Of a DNA stretch of 55,373 bases, positions 17,961 to 26,719 are shown in pieces. This stretch comes from Lachnospiraceae bacterium. GTDB taxonomy: Bacteria; Bacillota; Clostridia; Lachnospirales; Lachnospiraceae. Below the pieces are notes generated by a model. The model was given only the letters and a program-made list of their open reading frames with translations. It had not been told where the DNA came from and made no database searches. The stretch is from NCBI GenBank assembly GCA_022791975.1, contig JAAWAC010000030.1, positions 1-55,373 of the forward strand, given 5' to 3'. How positions within the stretch are numbered: the first letter of the stretch is position 1; each line of letters begins with the position of its first letter. A program made the translations under genes and the position numbers.

Positions 17961-19178
17961 TTACCGGGAAGAAAATTCGTCCAGCTTGTCCTTTAAAACA
18001 TAGGCATTGATGGCCTTGTAACCCTCCTCCTTTTTGAGAAGGGCAGGCTTCATGCGCATCTCCCTGCGGAAGGTATTTACAATCCGGCTGCGTGCCTCTG
18101 CCTGGGCCACCTCCAGGATAAAAGGGTCCGAATCCGTGCCATAGCCAGACACAATGAGAAGATCCGGATCAAAAATATTGTACAGGTTGGCTATACCGCA
18201 GCCCAGATATTTGCCTGTCTCCATAAACAGCTCATTTACATAGACGCTGCCCAATTTGTGGGCCTGGGACAGGGTATCCAAATTCAAAGGCATTCCCTGG
18301 GTGTGGACAAGTTCCTGTAGGATATCATACCCTTTGGCTTCCCCGATCTCCCGCCTGGCCCGGTCCAGAATGGCCTGGTGGCCGCAATACAGCTCAAAGC
18401 AGCCATAATTTCCGCAGTAGCATTTTTCCCCATCCACGTTGAGGGTCATGTGACCGGCCTCTCCGCTGATGCCGTTTTTTCCACAGATAAGCTTCCCGTC
18501 AAAGTAATGGGCAATGCCGATGCCTGGAGACATATTCAGATAGATGACATTTTTGGCAGCTTCAATATAGCGCACCTCATAGACAGACTTGATGCGGGTC
18601 ACATTGTCAATATAGACAGGCAGGTGAATAGCTGCCTGGAGAGGCACGGTCAGGTTTACGCTTCGCCAGTTGCAGATGGGGATGTCCACCAGGTTTTTGG
18701 CATCCATCATACCGCCGATGCTGACAGCCAGGGCGCAAAGCTTTTGGTGAACGGTTTTGTCCAGCTTCTCCAGAAAAGTATGGATACTTGAAATGATCAG
18801 GCGGATCACCTCTGCAATGGGTCTTTCCCGGGTGACAGAAAAGGCGATGTGGATGGTTTCCCCGGCAACCTTCTCCCCTAAAAGGTTACACACGGTGATA
18901 ATCAGCTCATTCTGTATTGACATTTCCACGCAAACCACATAGGCAAAATCCCCGTTAAATTTGAGAAATTTTGTCTTGCGCCCCCGCTTATAATAGGCAT
19001 CGCTGCTCTCCAGAAGGAGATTCTGGCTGATAAGCTCTGTGACAATATTGGTAATAGTTCCGGCGCTTAAGCCCAGCTCGCTGGTAAGCTTGATGCGGGT
19101 CACATTTTCGTGGGTGATAATATAGTTTAAAATATTCTTTTTGTTGACTTTTTTGGACGTGAGGGTGGCGGGATTCAT
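17961..19178 (-). CDS. ROK family transcriptional repressor (XylR/NagC type)
   Basis: 405 residues. N-terminal winged helix about 10-75 (NKKNILNYIITHENVTRIKL, then a recognition helix with SAGTITNIV). The ROK domain has the zinc motif CYCGNYGCFE and a GIGIAHYFDGKL phosphate-binding loop. No intact sugar-kinase activity is claimed. ATG 19178 is preceded by AAGGAGAAC. It has its own promoter with a dyad overlapping the -10, which suggests autoregulation. It probably controls the glycyl radical enzyme genes upstream and the dehydratase downstream in answer to a sugar or sugar derivative. Confidence 0.9.
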   Translation of the reverse strand: MNPATLTSKKVNKKNILNYIITHENVTRIKLTSELGLSAGTITNIVTELISQNLLLESSDAYYKRGRKTKFLKFNGDFAYVVCVEMSIQNELIITVCNLLGEKVAGETIHIAFSVTRERPIAEVIRLIISSIHTFLEKLDKTVHQKLCALAVSIGGMMDAKNLVDIPICNWRSVNLTVPLQAAIHLPVYIDNVTRIKSVYEVRYIEAAKNVIYLNMSPGIGIAHYFDGKLICGKNGISGEAGHMTLNVDGEKCYCGNYGCFELYCGHQAILDRARREIGEAKGYDILQELVHTQGMPLNLDTLSQAHKLGSVYVNELFMETGKYLGCGIANLYNIFDPDLLIVSGYGTDSDPFILEVAQAEARSRIVNTFRREMRMKPALLKKEEGYKAINAYVLKDKLDEFSSR

Positions 19179-19201
19179 GGTGTTCTCCTTTTGTTACATA
19201 G

Positions 19202-19240
19202 TGATAACTCTATCATAAGTGGAAAGGAGCATTTTGTCAA
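19202..19240 (-). promoter_or_regulatory. promoter and operator-like dyad of the ROK gene
   Basis: On the minus strand TTGACA (19240-19235), a 17-bp spacer and TATGAT (19217-19212). The dyad TGATA-GAGT-TATCA (19215-19202) overlaps the -10 and is a candidate operator for the repressor itself. Confidence 0.7.
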
Positions 19241-19258
19241 ATTTAACAAAAAACGGTC

Positions 19259-20176
19259 CTAGATCACTTCGGAATACACGGAAATCCCCTGTTTTGTCAG
19301 AATCTCTCCCAGGGCATTGATATACTCCCGGGGTTGAGGCTCCAGAGCTGGAAGGGGGTATTCCCCCACGCCCCCGTCGGTGTAAACGGTGGTATTGCCG
19401 TATTTGGAGGCAGCAAGCTTGTTGTATTGCAGGAGTTCTATGCGCTGAATCCGATTTTTAAGCTTGTGGACAATGAAATCGCCGGTGGCGGCAATGTCCT
19501 TTGGGGCGTCTGTGTAGCCGGGAATAAGAGGAACACGGATAATCACCTTTGCCCCTGCCTCTGTAAGCATCTGCACATTGCTTAGGATTTGCTCATTGCC
19601 AAGGCCGGTATAGGCTTTGTGCCTGGCGCTGTCCATAAGCTTTAGATCGTAGAGAAAGAGATCTGCAAAGGGAAGTATCCGGGCAAAGGTTTCCCAGGGG
19701 ACGGCTCCACAGGTATCTATGGTAGTGTGGAGCCCAGCCTTCTTGCAAAGTCGGAGAGTCTCCTCCATAAAGGAGGGATGGGAGAGACATTCTCCCCCTG
19801 AGAAGGTGACACCGCCGCCGGATGTATCATAGAAAATTTTGTCAGAGACGGCTAGGTCTATGATTTCCCCGGGAGTCATGGGCTTTCCTGCAAAATGTCG
19901 TGCCTGGGTCTTACAGGCGTCCACACAGACTCCACAGAGGGTGCAGTCCTCTCGGGGAAGCATAAGCTGGGAATCAAGCTTGCCACAGGCCTTTGCGCAG
20001 GCGCCGCAGCCTATACATTTGGCACGGGTCAGGATGACTTCCTGAGCAGGGCTTATGGATTCCGGATTCTGGCACCATTTGCAGTGAAGGGGACAGCCCT
20101 TCAGGAAAAAGGTGGTGCGGATACCGGGACCGTCGTGGACAGCGTAGCGTTTAATATCAAAGATCAGTGTTTTCAT
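19259..20176 (-). CDS. glycyl radical enzyme activating protein (radical SAM)
   Basis: 305 residues. Radical-SAM cluster C28-x3-C32-x2-C35 in GCPLHCKWCQNP. An inserted ferredoxin-like domain has two four-Cys sets (CIGCGACAKAC and CTLCGVCVDAC), the layout of activases that carry two extra 4Fe-4S clusters, as for glycerol dehydratase or hydroxyphenylacetate decarboxylase rather than PFL. The VTFSGGE motif follows. Start ATG 20176 has GGAGG upstream; a longer frame exists but lacks a site. It lies 63 bp downstream of the glycyl radical enzyme gene in the same operon and installs the radical on its C-terminal Gly. Confidence 0.93.
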   Translation of the reverse strand: MKTLIFDIKRYAVHDGPGIRTTFFLKGCPLHCKWCQNPESISPAQEVILTRAKCIGCGACAKACGKLDSQLMLPREDCTLCGVCVDACKTQARHFAGKPMTPGEIIDLAVSDKIFYDTSGGGVTFSGGECLSHPSFMEETLRLCKKAGLHTTIDTCGAVPWETFARILPFADLFLYDLKLMDSARHKAYTGLGNEQILSNVQMLTEAGAKVIIRVPLIPGYTDAPKDIAATGDFIVHKLKNRIQRIELLQYNKLAASKYGNTTVYTDGGVGEYPLPALEPQPREYINALGEILTKQGISVYSEVI

Positions 20177-20239
20177 GGGAATCCTCCAAATGGAAGGGCC
20201 CAGCCACAAAAGATATTGCGGCCGGGCCAAAGGTATGAG

Positions 20240-22474
20240 TTAGAAAGCTAAGGTAGAGCGTGCAATAATATGGTCCTGGAATTTTTCCGGGATGGCAATA
20301 AAGTATGTAGAAAAGCCCCATATACGCACAATCAAATCCCTGTAATTTTCCGGATGCTTTTTGGCATCCAGCAAAACCTTGTTGTCCAATACGTTAATCT
20401 GGGTCTGGAGACCGCCTAGCTTGAAGTAGGTCTTCAATAGAGCAATAAATTTATCCCGCCCCTCCTGGCTGGCCAGAGCAGAGGGATGGAATTTCATATC
20501 AAGAACCCCGCCGCCTGCACAGTGGGAAAAATCAATTTCTCCGCAGGAGAGGACGATGGCGGTGGGACCGTTTTTGTCAGCTCCCATCTGGGGAGACAGG
20601 TTGTCGCTGAAATATTCTCTGGCCCGGCGGCCGTCTGCGGAGGCCCCCAGAATCTGAGAACCATACACATAATCCGTGGCGCTGGTGACACGGGCCCGGT
20701 AGGTTTGGCCTGCGGGATTATGATGCTTGGTAACCTCCTGGGTATAGTAGGTCACGATTTCATTGGCAATCACATCCACCTCTTTTACATGGTTGCCAAA
20801 CTTGGGGAATTCATTTAAAATCCGCTGCCGGAGAGGCTCCTGTCCCTCCCAGTTGCTGCGAAGAATTTCCACCAGATCCTTTAAGGTGTACTCCTTATCC
20901 TGGTATACCAGCTTGCGGATTACATAAAGTGCGTCAGCGCAGTTGGAGAGGGAGGAAAGCTGGAAATCCGTCTCCGTATAGGGAACACCGTAGGCGTCAA
21001 AGTCTCTTCCTGTTTCCATACAACCCTCCATCATGGAAGAATAGAAGGGAGAGGGGGAAATCATGGCCCGATTTAAATAGGAGGTGGTCATATCAATGCA
21101 ATGCTTCATCTGTACCTGGAAGGCATTGAAAAGCTTTTCGTAGGTGTCAAACCACTGGGGCTGTCCGGTGGGAATGCCGTAGCGGTCCCCAATCAGCCAC
21201 TGAGCTGTCTGGGCATTGGGTACTCCCAAAAAGAACTGACCGTCATTTAATGCCCACTCCAGGCATTTGAGGCAGGAAATCCCCCCCAGATTCCGGTTGA
21301 AGCTTCGGCCCTGGATGGTGATTTCCCAGCAGCCAGAGGCAGCGTAGTCCCGGGCATCCTCCAGGGTATATTCCGGATGGCTCATCAGGGCCGGAATGAT
21401 GGTCTCATCGTTTTCATAGGTGGGGAAGCCCATTCCCAGGCTGTTCAGATAGGCCGCTTTTTTCCAGATGCTCTCCGGTGTACCGCTGTGAACCCTAAGA
21501 TGAACCTTGGGGTCAGTCACCCGCATATCACATTTGGCGTCCAGAATCATCATAGTCATCTCGTTGCAGGCATCCTCCCCGGTAATGGGATCGATGCCGC
21601 CGATGGTAATAGACTGTCCTGTATCGCTGTTTATCTTGATATCTTCCCCGTGGGTTCTGTCGATCTCATAATTCAGCTTCATAAAGAAGGCTTCCAGGAT
21701 TTCCATGGCAAAATCCTTTGTCAAAATGCCATCCTCCAGATCCTTTTTATAATAAGGGAAGAGAATCTGATCGGTTCGACCCAGAGGAATCAAGTAGCCT
21801 CCCTCTACCCAGATAAGGAACTGGATAAAATACATCAGCTGACAGGCCTGCCAGTAGGTTTTGGGAGCTCCCTCCTGGAGCTGCTTAATATTGTCGGCCA
21901 TTTTGAGAAGCTCATCTTTTCGCTCCTTTGTGGCAGCTTCGGGGATCAGGCCCCGTACCAGCTCCTCGTAGCGGGCCATAAGCTTAAGGGCTGCCTGATT
22001 GGAGATAATAACAGATTCATAATAGATTTTCTGGGATTCCTCCTGTGCAGTCTCCTTTTTTGCTTTGGCCTCAGCAAGCAGCGCAGGAATCCCTAGGGGG
22101 AGAATCTTGTAGTAAGCAGGAATACTGCTGTCGTTGAGGGCAAAGCCCCGGGCATCCTGGCCCAGGTTGAAGCAGTTGTCGAAAGCGCTGTTGTACCCTT
22201 TGGTTTCAAAGTTGTGGTTTCCCCATGCAATTTCCTCGTCAGTTATATAGGTAGGTAGCTGATACACGGTTTTTCCCCCACAGAGCAAATCGCCTTCCAG
22301 CAAAAAGATAGGCATTTTCTCCAGAGCCAAAGCAAAGGCCATGGCTTTTCTTATGGGAAAAGGCAATTTCTTGGTCTCATCATTCAATATGGAAAGTCCC
22401 AGACTTTCTTTGCGAAATGCTTTGTGGGCGCCATCAAAAAACAGTTCACGCAGGGTGTTGATTCGATTTGTCAT
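20240..22474 (-). CDS. glycyl radical enzyme of unassigned specificity
   Basis: 744 residues, shorter than PFL or diol dehydratases (about 760-850). The C-terminal radical site reads VRIWGFSTYF, radical Gly about 720, ending in DHIIARSTLAF. The thiyl Cys is C382 in YAASGCWEITIQGR; it is followed by Trp-Glu, where most dehydratase or lyase members have Val-Glu, and PFL has Cys-Cys, so PFL activity is excluded. The lone Cys plus Glu fits an eliminase, lyase or decarboxylase. No microcompartment shell genes accompany it. Start ATG 22474 has AAAGGATC upstream and a consensus promoter 50 bp away. Likely acts with the ROK regulator and the IlvD dehydratase on a sugar-derived diol or acid. The substrate is unknown. 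Confidence 0.88.
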   Translation of the reverse strand: MTNRINTLRELFFDGAHKAFRKESLGLSILNDETKKLPFPIRKAMAFALALEKMPIFLLEGDLLCGGKTVYQLPTYITDEEIAWGNHNFETKGYNSAFDNCFNLGQDARGFALNDSSIPAYYKILPLGIPALLAEAKAKKETAQEESQKIYYESVIISNQAALKLMARYEELVRGLIPEAATKERKDELLKMADNIKQLQEGAPKTYWQACQLMYFIQFLIWVEGGYLIPLGRTDQILFPYYKKDLEDGILTKDFAMEILEAFFMKLNYEIDRTHGEDIKINSDTGQSITIGGIDPITGEDACNEMTMMILDAKCDMRVTDPKVHLRVHSGTPESIWKKAAYLNSLGMGFPTYENDETIIPALMSHPEYTLEDARDYAASGCWEITIQGRSFNRNLGGISCLKCLEWALNDGQFFLGVPNAQTAQWLIGDRYGIPTGQPQWFDTYEKLFNAFQVQMKHCIDMTTSYLNRAMISPSPFYSSMMEGCMETGRDFDAYGVPYTETDFQLSSLSNCADALYVIRKLVYQDKEYTLKDLVEILRSNWEGQEPLRQRILNEFPKFGNHVKEVDVIANEIVTYYTQEVTKHHNPAGQTYRARVTSATDYVYGSQILGASADGRRAREYFSDNLSPQMGADKNGPTAIVLSCGEIDFSHCAGGGVLDMKFHPSALASQEGRDKFIALLKTYFKLGGLQTQINVLDNKVLLDAKKHPENYRDLIVRIWGFSTYFIAIPEKFQDHIIARSTLAF

Positions 22475-22524
22475 GCCGTTCAGATCCTTTCGTATTATTT
22501 TAATTATTAAATTAATATAATTGG

Positions 22525-22553
22525 ATTATAGGTTTAATATTTCCAAATGTCAA
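22525..22553 (-). promoter_or_regulatory. consensus sigma-A promoter of the glycyl radical operon
   Basis: Minus strand TTGACA (22553-22548), 17-bp spacer, TATAAT (22530-22525): a perfect consensus match. The leader before the GRE gene is about 45 nt. AT-rich dyads around the start (TTAATTATTAAATTAA) could bind the ROK repressor. Confidence 0.85.
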
Positions 22554-22756
22554 TAGAAAAAGTGGAAAATCATGATTTTTTTATGGGAAATTCCCAATAT
22601 ATTGCAGGAGCATCCAAGAGGATAAAAATATTTTATAATTAAATAGTTTGTTTATAAATCTTTTTCTTTCAGAGATTTATATGGTTAGAATCACGAAAAA
22701 ATGAAAGATAAAATCAAATTAAAAGTTTAATTTGACGAAAAAAATTAAAATAAAGA

Positions 22757-22785
22757 TTGACAATGGCATGTGTCTGCTATATAAT
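22757..22785 (+). promoter_or_regulatory. consensus sigma-A promoter of the cyclase/ABC importer operon
   Basis: TTGACA at 22757-22762, 17-bp spacer, TATAAT at 22780-22785, again a perfect match. The leader to the first gene is about 140 nt and contains a long inverted repeat. The 457-bp divergent gap (22475-22931) is very AT-rich and holds no gene. Confidence 0.88.
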
Positions 22786-22806
22786 TTTTATTATTAAAAT
22801 AATATG

Positions 22807-22883
22807 TTTCATTTTCTTTGAAATTTACAGATAGAGAATACTACAAATCAGGGAAATAATGGATATTTCAAAGAAAAATGAAA
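22807..22883. repeat. long inverted repeat in the operon leader
   Basis: TTTCATTTTCTTTGAAAT at 22807-22824 is matched by its inverse at 22865-22883 with a single extra A, separated by 40 bases. It lies in the transcribed leader just after the promoter, so it may form an RNA stem or two operator sites. Confidence 0.75.
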
Positions 22884-22931
22884 GGAAAACTTTCATATAA
22901 TAAATAAAATAAATAAAAGGAGGTATGAAGT

Positions 22932-23618
22932 TTGAGAAAGATTATCGACATTACAGGAGCTATTGACAATGGTATGTGGAATTACGGCGATCCCTTTCCG
23001 GAAGTAAATATTAAGCCGCTTCCCCCCATTGCCTGGCTGGATGGAAAAACCGTGGGGGCGGAGATTTTTGAGGGGGTTCATTCCCAGACAGGCACCTATC
23101 TGGAGACGCCGGCCCACAATTATGGGAATGAGAACAGCTATCTTTTATCGGATGTGCCGGCGGAAAAAACCTATGAGGTGCCCTGTGTGGTATTGAATCT
23201 GGGCATGTTTGACATGGATCTGGAGAAAGGCCGCCACGGAATCACCGTGGAGGAGCTGGAGGCCTGCCGAAATGCTTCCTGCATTAAGGAGGGAGATGCC
23301 ATTTTAGTAGGAACAGGCTGGGGCCGTTATTGGTTTGACCCTCACAACCTGGACGGCGCCCCCTATTTCACAAAAGCTGCCATGGACTGGCTGATTAGCA
23401 AAAAGCCCTTTATTCTGGGCGCTGACACGGCCAGGTGGGACAACCTAGAAACGCCCCAAAACTTTTTCGAGGATTTCTATGCTGCCGACATTCTAATGGC
23501 CGGCCCCTTTGTAAACCTGGAGCAGTGCACCGCCGACCGCTGCCTTCTAACTGTCCTGGCCGCCAATTTCATGCACACCAGCTGCGCGCCAGCCCGGGCC
23601 ATCATCATTGAGGAATAA
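22932..23618 (+). CDS. cyclase family protein (KynB/arylformamidase-like fold)
   Basis: 228 residues. Pfam Cyclase-type layout, with the metal motif region QTGTYLETPAH (residues 52-62) where typical members have HxGTHxDxPxH. Two His and the Asp are thus replaced (Gln, Tyr, Glu) and the last His (62) is kept; H50 lies just before. Metal binding may be altered. The start is TTG 22932 with AAGGAGG 8 bases upstream; a nearby ATG (22925) is out of frame. First gene after a consensus promoter and a 140-nt leader, and followed by the tandem palindromic repeats and an oligosaccharide/peptide importer. The substrate is unknown; hydrolysis of a cyclic amide or lactone is the family norm. Confidence 0.82.
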   Translation: MRKIIDITGAIDNGMWNYGDPFPEVNIKPLPPIAWLDGKTVGAEIFEGVHSQTGTYLETPAHNYGNENSYLLSDVPAEKTYEVPCVVLNLGMFDMDLEKGRHGITVEELEACRNASCIKEGDAILVGTGWGRYWFDPHNLDGAPYFTKAAMDWLISKKPFILGADTARWDNLETPQNFFEDFYAADILMAGPFVNLEQCTADRCLLTVLAANFMHTSCAPARAIIIEE

Positions 23619-23640
23619 AAACTGTAGGGGAACTCAAAAA

Positions 23641-24045
23641 ACAGCGAAAGTCCGGACCGCACCCGGAAGGATTTGTGGACGAGTAAGCGTGCAGAAATCC
23701 TTCCATACAGGGGGGCGGGAAGGACAGCAGCGGTACTTAAAAACAGCGAAAGTCCGGACCGCACCCGGAAGGATTTATGGACGAGTAAGCGTGCAGAAAA
23801 CCTTCCAGAACAGGGGGGCGGGAAGGACAGTAGCGGCACTTAAAAACAGCGAAAGTCCAAACAGCGCCCGGAAGGATTTGTGGACGAGCAAGCGTGCAGA
23901 AAACCTTCCAGAACAGGGGGGCGGGAAGGACAGCAGCGGTACTTAAAACAGCGAAAGTCCGGACCGCACCCGGAAGGATTTGTGGACGAGCAAGCGTGCA
24001 GAAATCCTTCCATACAGGGGGGCGGGGAGGACAGTAGCGGTACTT
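23641..24045 (+). repeat. four tandem copies of a 102-bp palindromic unit
   Basis: Copies start at 23641, 23743, 23846 and 23948, each opening ACAGCGAAAGTCC and ending AGCGGTACTT or close to it. Each folds into a long hairpin: outer AGTCC/GGAC, then CCGCACCC/GGGGGCGG, a 10-bp stem GGAAGGATTT/AAATCCTTCC (perfect in copies 1 and 4), and an inner stem closing loop AGTAAG or AGCAAG. The last copy runs into the ribosome site of the next gene. Related units occur at 42042-42140 and 55262-55373. There are no spacers, so this is not CRISPR. Confidence 0.93.
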
Positions 24046-24063
24046 AAAATAGGAGAATATGGT

Positions 24064-25652
24064 ATGAAGTATAGAAAATGGATGGCAATGTTTATGGCGA
24101 TGGCCATGTTGACTGCTGGCCTTACAGGCTGCGGCTCCAAAGCTTCCAGTGATCCGGGAGAAACCCAGACGCCTGCAAGCTCGGGGGGGTAGAACAGAAA
24201 GAGGAGACAACCACACCCGCAAGTGGAAATGGTAACACGTTGACTATCGGAACCACCGGGGATATTGATGATTTTAATCCCCAAACCAATCAGACACTGG
24301 TTTTCCTGAATACACTGACCTTTAACTGCTATGAATGCCTGATGCATTATGATGAAAATATGGATTTTGCCATGGACCTGGCTACAGAATACGAAATGGT
24401 AGATGACACCACCTATGTATTCAAGCTGCGGGAGGGCGTAAAATTCCACAATGGTGAGGACTTTACGGCTGAGGATGTGGTGTACACCATGAACTACATT
24501 CAGGATGAGAACAACGCAGCCTGGCGGGCTCCGCAGTATACGGCACTGGATAGCGTGACGGCGGACAATGAGTATCAGGTGACCTTTAAGCTGTCTGTGC
24601 CCAATCCGGCATTTCTGGGCAGCATCGCATATACCCCTATTCTGTGCAAAAGTGCGGACCCGGCTTCTCTGAGCATTACGCCTGTGGGGACAGGTGCTTT
24701 TAAATTTGTGAGCTGGACGCCAAACGATAATATTACCCTGGAAAAATTCGCAGACTACTGGGATGCAGACAAGATAGCTGTGGATAAGATTATGATCAAG
24801 CCCTTCTCGGACTATTCTGTGGCCATTACAAATATGGAAGCGGGAACCCTGGATCTGCTCTGCGGAATTTCCGTGGAATATTCCCAGGTAATTGAGGGGA
24901 AAACCGGCTTAAAGGTGATTCAGTCCAAGGCCTCCAATAAGATTGAAGAGGTGGAGATTGGCATTCACAATGTGGAAGCCTTCCAGGACCCCAATGTTTT
25001 AAAGGCTATGGTGATGGCTTTTGATGCCAATCTGCTCAATGAACAGGTGTATAATGGTCTGGGCAAGGTGGCTACCAGCTGCTTCCCCTCCGGAGCGAAA
25101 TATTACAAGGATGTCTATGACGCCCCCTTTGATATTGAGGCGGCCAAGGAGCTTTTGGCTACCACAGCGTATAAGGATGGATTCTCCTTTGATATGTATA
25201 TTTTAAGCGGTGAGGCTGACGAGGAAAAGGCAGCCATGATCTGGCAGGCAAATCTCTCCCAGCTGGGGATTCAGATGAATATTCAGAAATGTGAGTTTTC
25301 CGTGTGGCTGGATGCTTATCTGAACAGAACCTATGGAATGATTATAAATAACTATCCCATGGTAGGAACAGATCCTTCCACCTACTGCGGAATTATTCTG
25401 GAACAGCTGGTGGACTATCAAACCTCTCATCTGCCAGAGCTGAATCAGCTGATTGCAGATGGAAAGTCGGAGACGGACGATGCCAAGCGGGCGGAAATCT
25501 ATGAGAAAATCCAGACCATTGTAAGCGAGAATTATCCGGTGTTTACCTATATGGAGGTTCCCCAGCTTACAGGAGCCATGGATCGGGTAAATGGCGTGGA
25601 GCTAAATAACATGGGGCACATGTTCCTTAAGAATGTTACACTGAGCAACTAA
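24064..25652 (+). pseudogene. ABC importer substrate-binding lipoprotein (SBP_bac_5), broken by a one-base frameshift
   Basis: ATG 24064 (AGGAG upstream) starts a signal peptide with lipobox LTGC (Cys about 23), then a Ser/Pro/Gly linker. A run of seven G (24183-24189) is followed at once by TAG 24190-24192. With eight G the frame would read straight through into the mature protein (about 24195-25652), which is otherwise intact: FKLREGVKFHNGEDFTAEDVVYT is the family-5 signature of DppA/OppA proteins. So the gene is one base short: a real phase-off state, a mutation or a homopolymer sequencing error. The intact protein would be about 529 residues and feed the permeases directly downstream. Type 5 binding proteins carry peptides, nickel or oligosaccharides; the neighbours suggest a glycan. 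Confidence 0.88.
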
Positions 25653-25663
25653 TGGCTGAGGAA

Positions 25664-25709
25664 AGACTGCCGTGCACCAGGGCTTTGAAGCTTACGTGCA
25701 CGGCAGTCT
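25664..25709 (+). promoter_or_regulatory. intercistronic hairpin between binding protein and permease genes
   Basis: Fourteen-base-pair perfect stem AGACTGCCGTGCAC/GTGCACGGCAGTCT, 18-nt loop, no T run after it. Such stems usually stabilise the upstream message and lower permease expression. The second importer has an equivalent stem at 38100-38132. Confidence 0.85.
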
Positions 25710-25738
25710 GTATAAAACGCAGAAAGGGGGCGGGACCC

Positions 25739-26704
25739 ATGCGGATTTCATCCATAGCGAAATACTGCTTAAAAAGATTTGCCATGGCTATCGTGGTGCT
25801 CTTCATTGTTACAATCGTGGTTTTTGCGGCCATCCGCCTTGCGCCGGGAGATCCGGTGCTGTCTAAGATAGGACCCTACGGGGATCAATCCCAGGAAAAT
25901 TATGACAGGATTGCCGCGTCATTGGGCCTGGACAAACCTGTTCCGGCACAATACTTTATCTGGATAGGAGATTGCCTGCGAGGAGACTTTGGCGTATCTC
26001 TTCGAAACAGTGCGGATGTGGCTGGGCTAATCTCCCAAAAGATAACGGTCAGCCTGGAGCTGATTTTGGTGGCGCTTTCCTGGGCTGTTCTTCTGTCCAT
26101 TCCCATAGGCATTGGGGCGGCCATAAAAAAGGGATCTGTTTTGGATCAGATTTTGACGGTGCTCAGCTCAAGCGCGCTGGCCATGCCAAGCTTCTGCTTT
26201 GGACTGGTACTGATTGTAATTTTCTCTGTGCGTCTGGGAATTCTACCACCTAACGGATACATAAGCTTTGCGGATAATCCCAGGGAAAATATCCGGCTGC
26301 TTCTGATGCCGGCACTGACATTGGGCCTGTTTGAAATGGCTGTGTTTACCCGCTTTATCCGTTCGGAAACCATTGAGATATTAAATTCCAACTATATCAG
26401 AACAGCGAAGGCCAAGGGATTGCCCAAGGGAAAAATTTATTTTAAACATGCGCTGAAAAATACTTTGGTGACATTTATCACAGTGGTTGGTTCAGAATTA
26501 GGTACGTTGTTGGGAGGAACCATTATAATCGAACAGCTGTTTGGATGGTCCGGTCTGGGGTGGTTTATCTATCAGTCAGTGATCAACAGAGACTATCCTG
26601 TGGTACAGGCTGGCGTTCTCTTTGTGGCTGTATCATTTGTAATCATAAATATGACAGTGGATATTATCTATACCCTGATAGATCCTCGCATTGAATTGAA
26701 CTAG
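25739..26704 (+). CDS. ABC importer permease, DppB/OppB type
   Basis: 321 residues, six membrane helices. It has the conserved N-terminal APGDP motif and the ATPase-coupling region around YIRTAKAKGLPKGKIYFKHALKN (EAA loop), followed by the IIEQLFGWSGLGW signature. ATG 25739 is preceded by AAAGGGGGCGG; earlier in-frame codons would lie inside the hairpin. First of two permeases of the importer. Confidence 0.93.
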   Translation: MRISSIAKYCLKRFAMAIVVLFIVTIVVFAAIRLAPGDPVLSKIGPYGDQSQENYDRIAASLGLDKPVPAQYFIWIGDCLRGDFGVSLRNSADVAGLISQKITVSLELILVALSWAVLLSIPIGIGAAIKKGSVLDQILTVLSSSALAMPSFCFGLVLIVIFSVRLGILPPNGYISFADNPRENIRLLLMPALTLGLFEMAVFTRFIRSETIEILNSNYIRTAKAKGLPKGKIYFKHALKNTLVTFITVVGSELGTLLGGTIIIEQLFGWSGLGWFIYQSVINRDYPVVQAGVLFVAVSFVIINMTVDIIYTLIDPRIELN

Positions 26705-26719
26705 AGGGGGATAAAGCAT

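Noticed and set aside
23641..24045. CRISPR array
   Set aside because: Units of 102 bp abut each other with no unique spacers, and no cas gene is present.
23608..24222. Frames crossing the tandem palindromic repeats on both strands
   Set aside because: They simply translate the repeat unit again and again, lack ribosome sites and clash with the hairpin structure.
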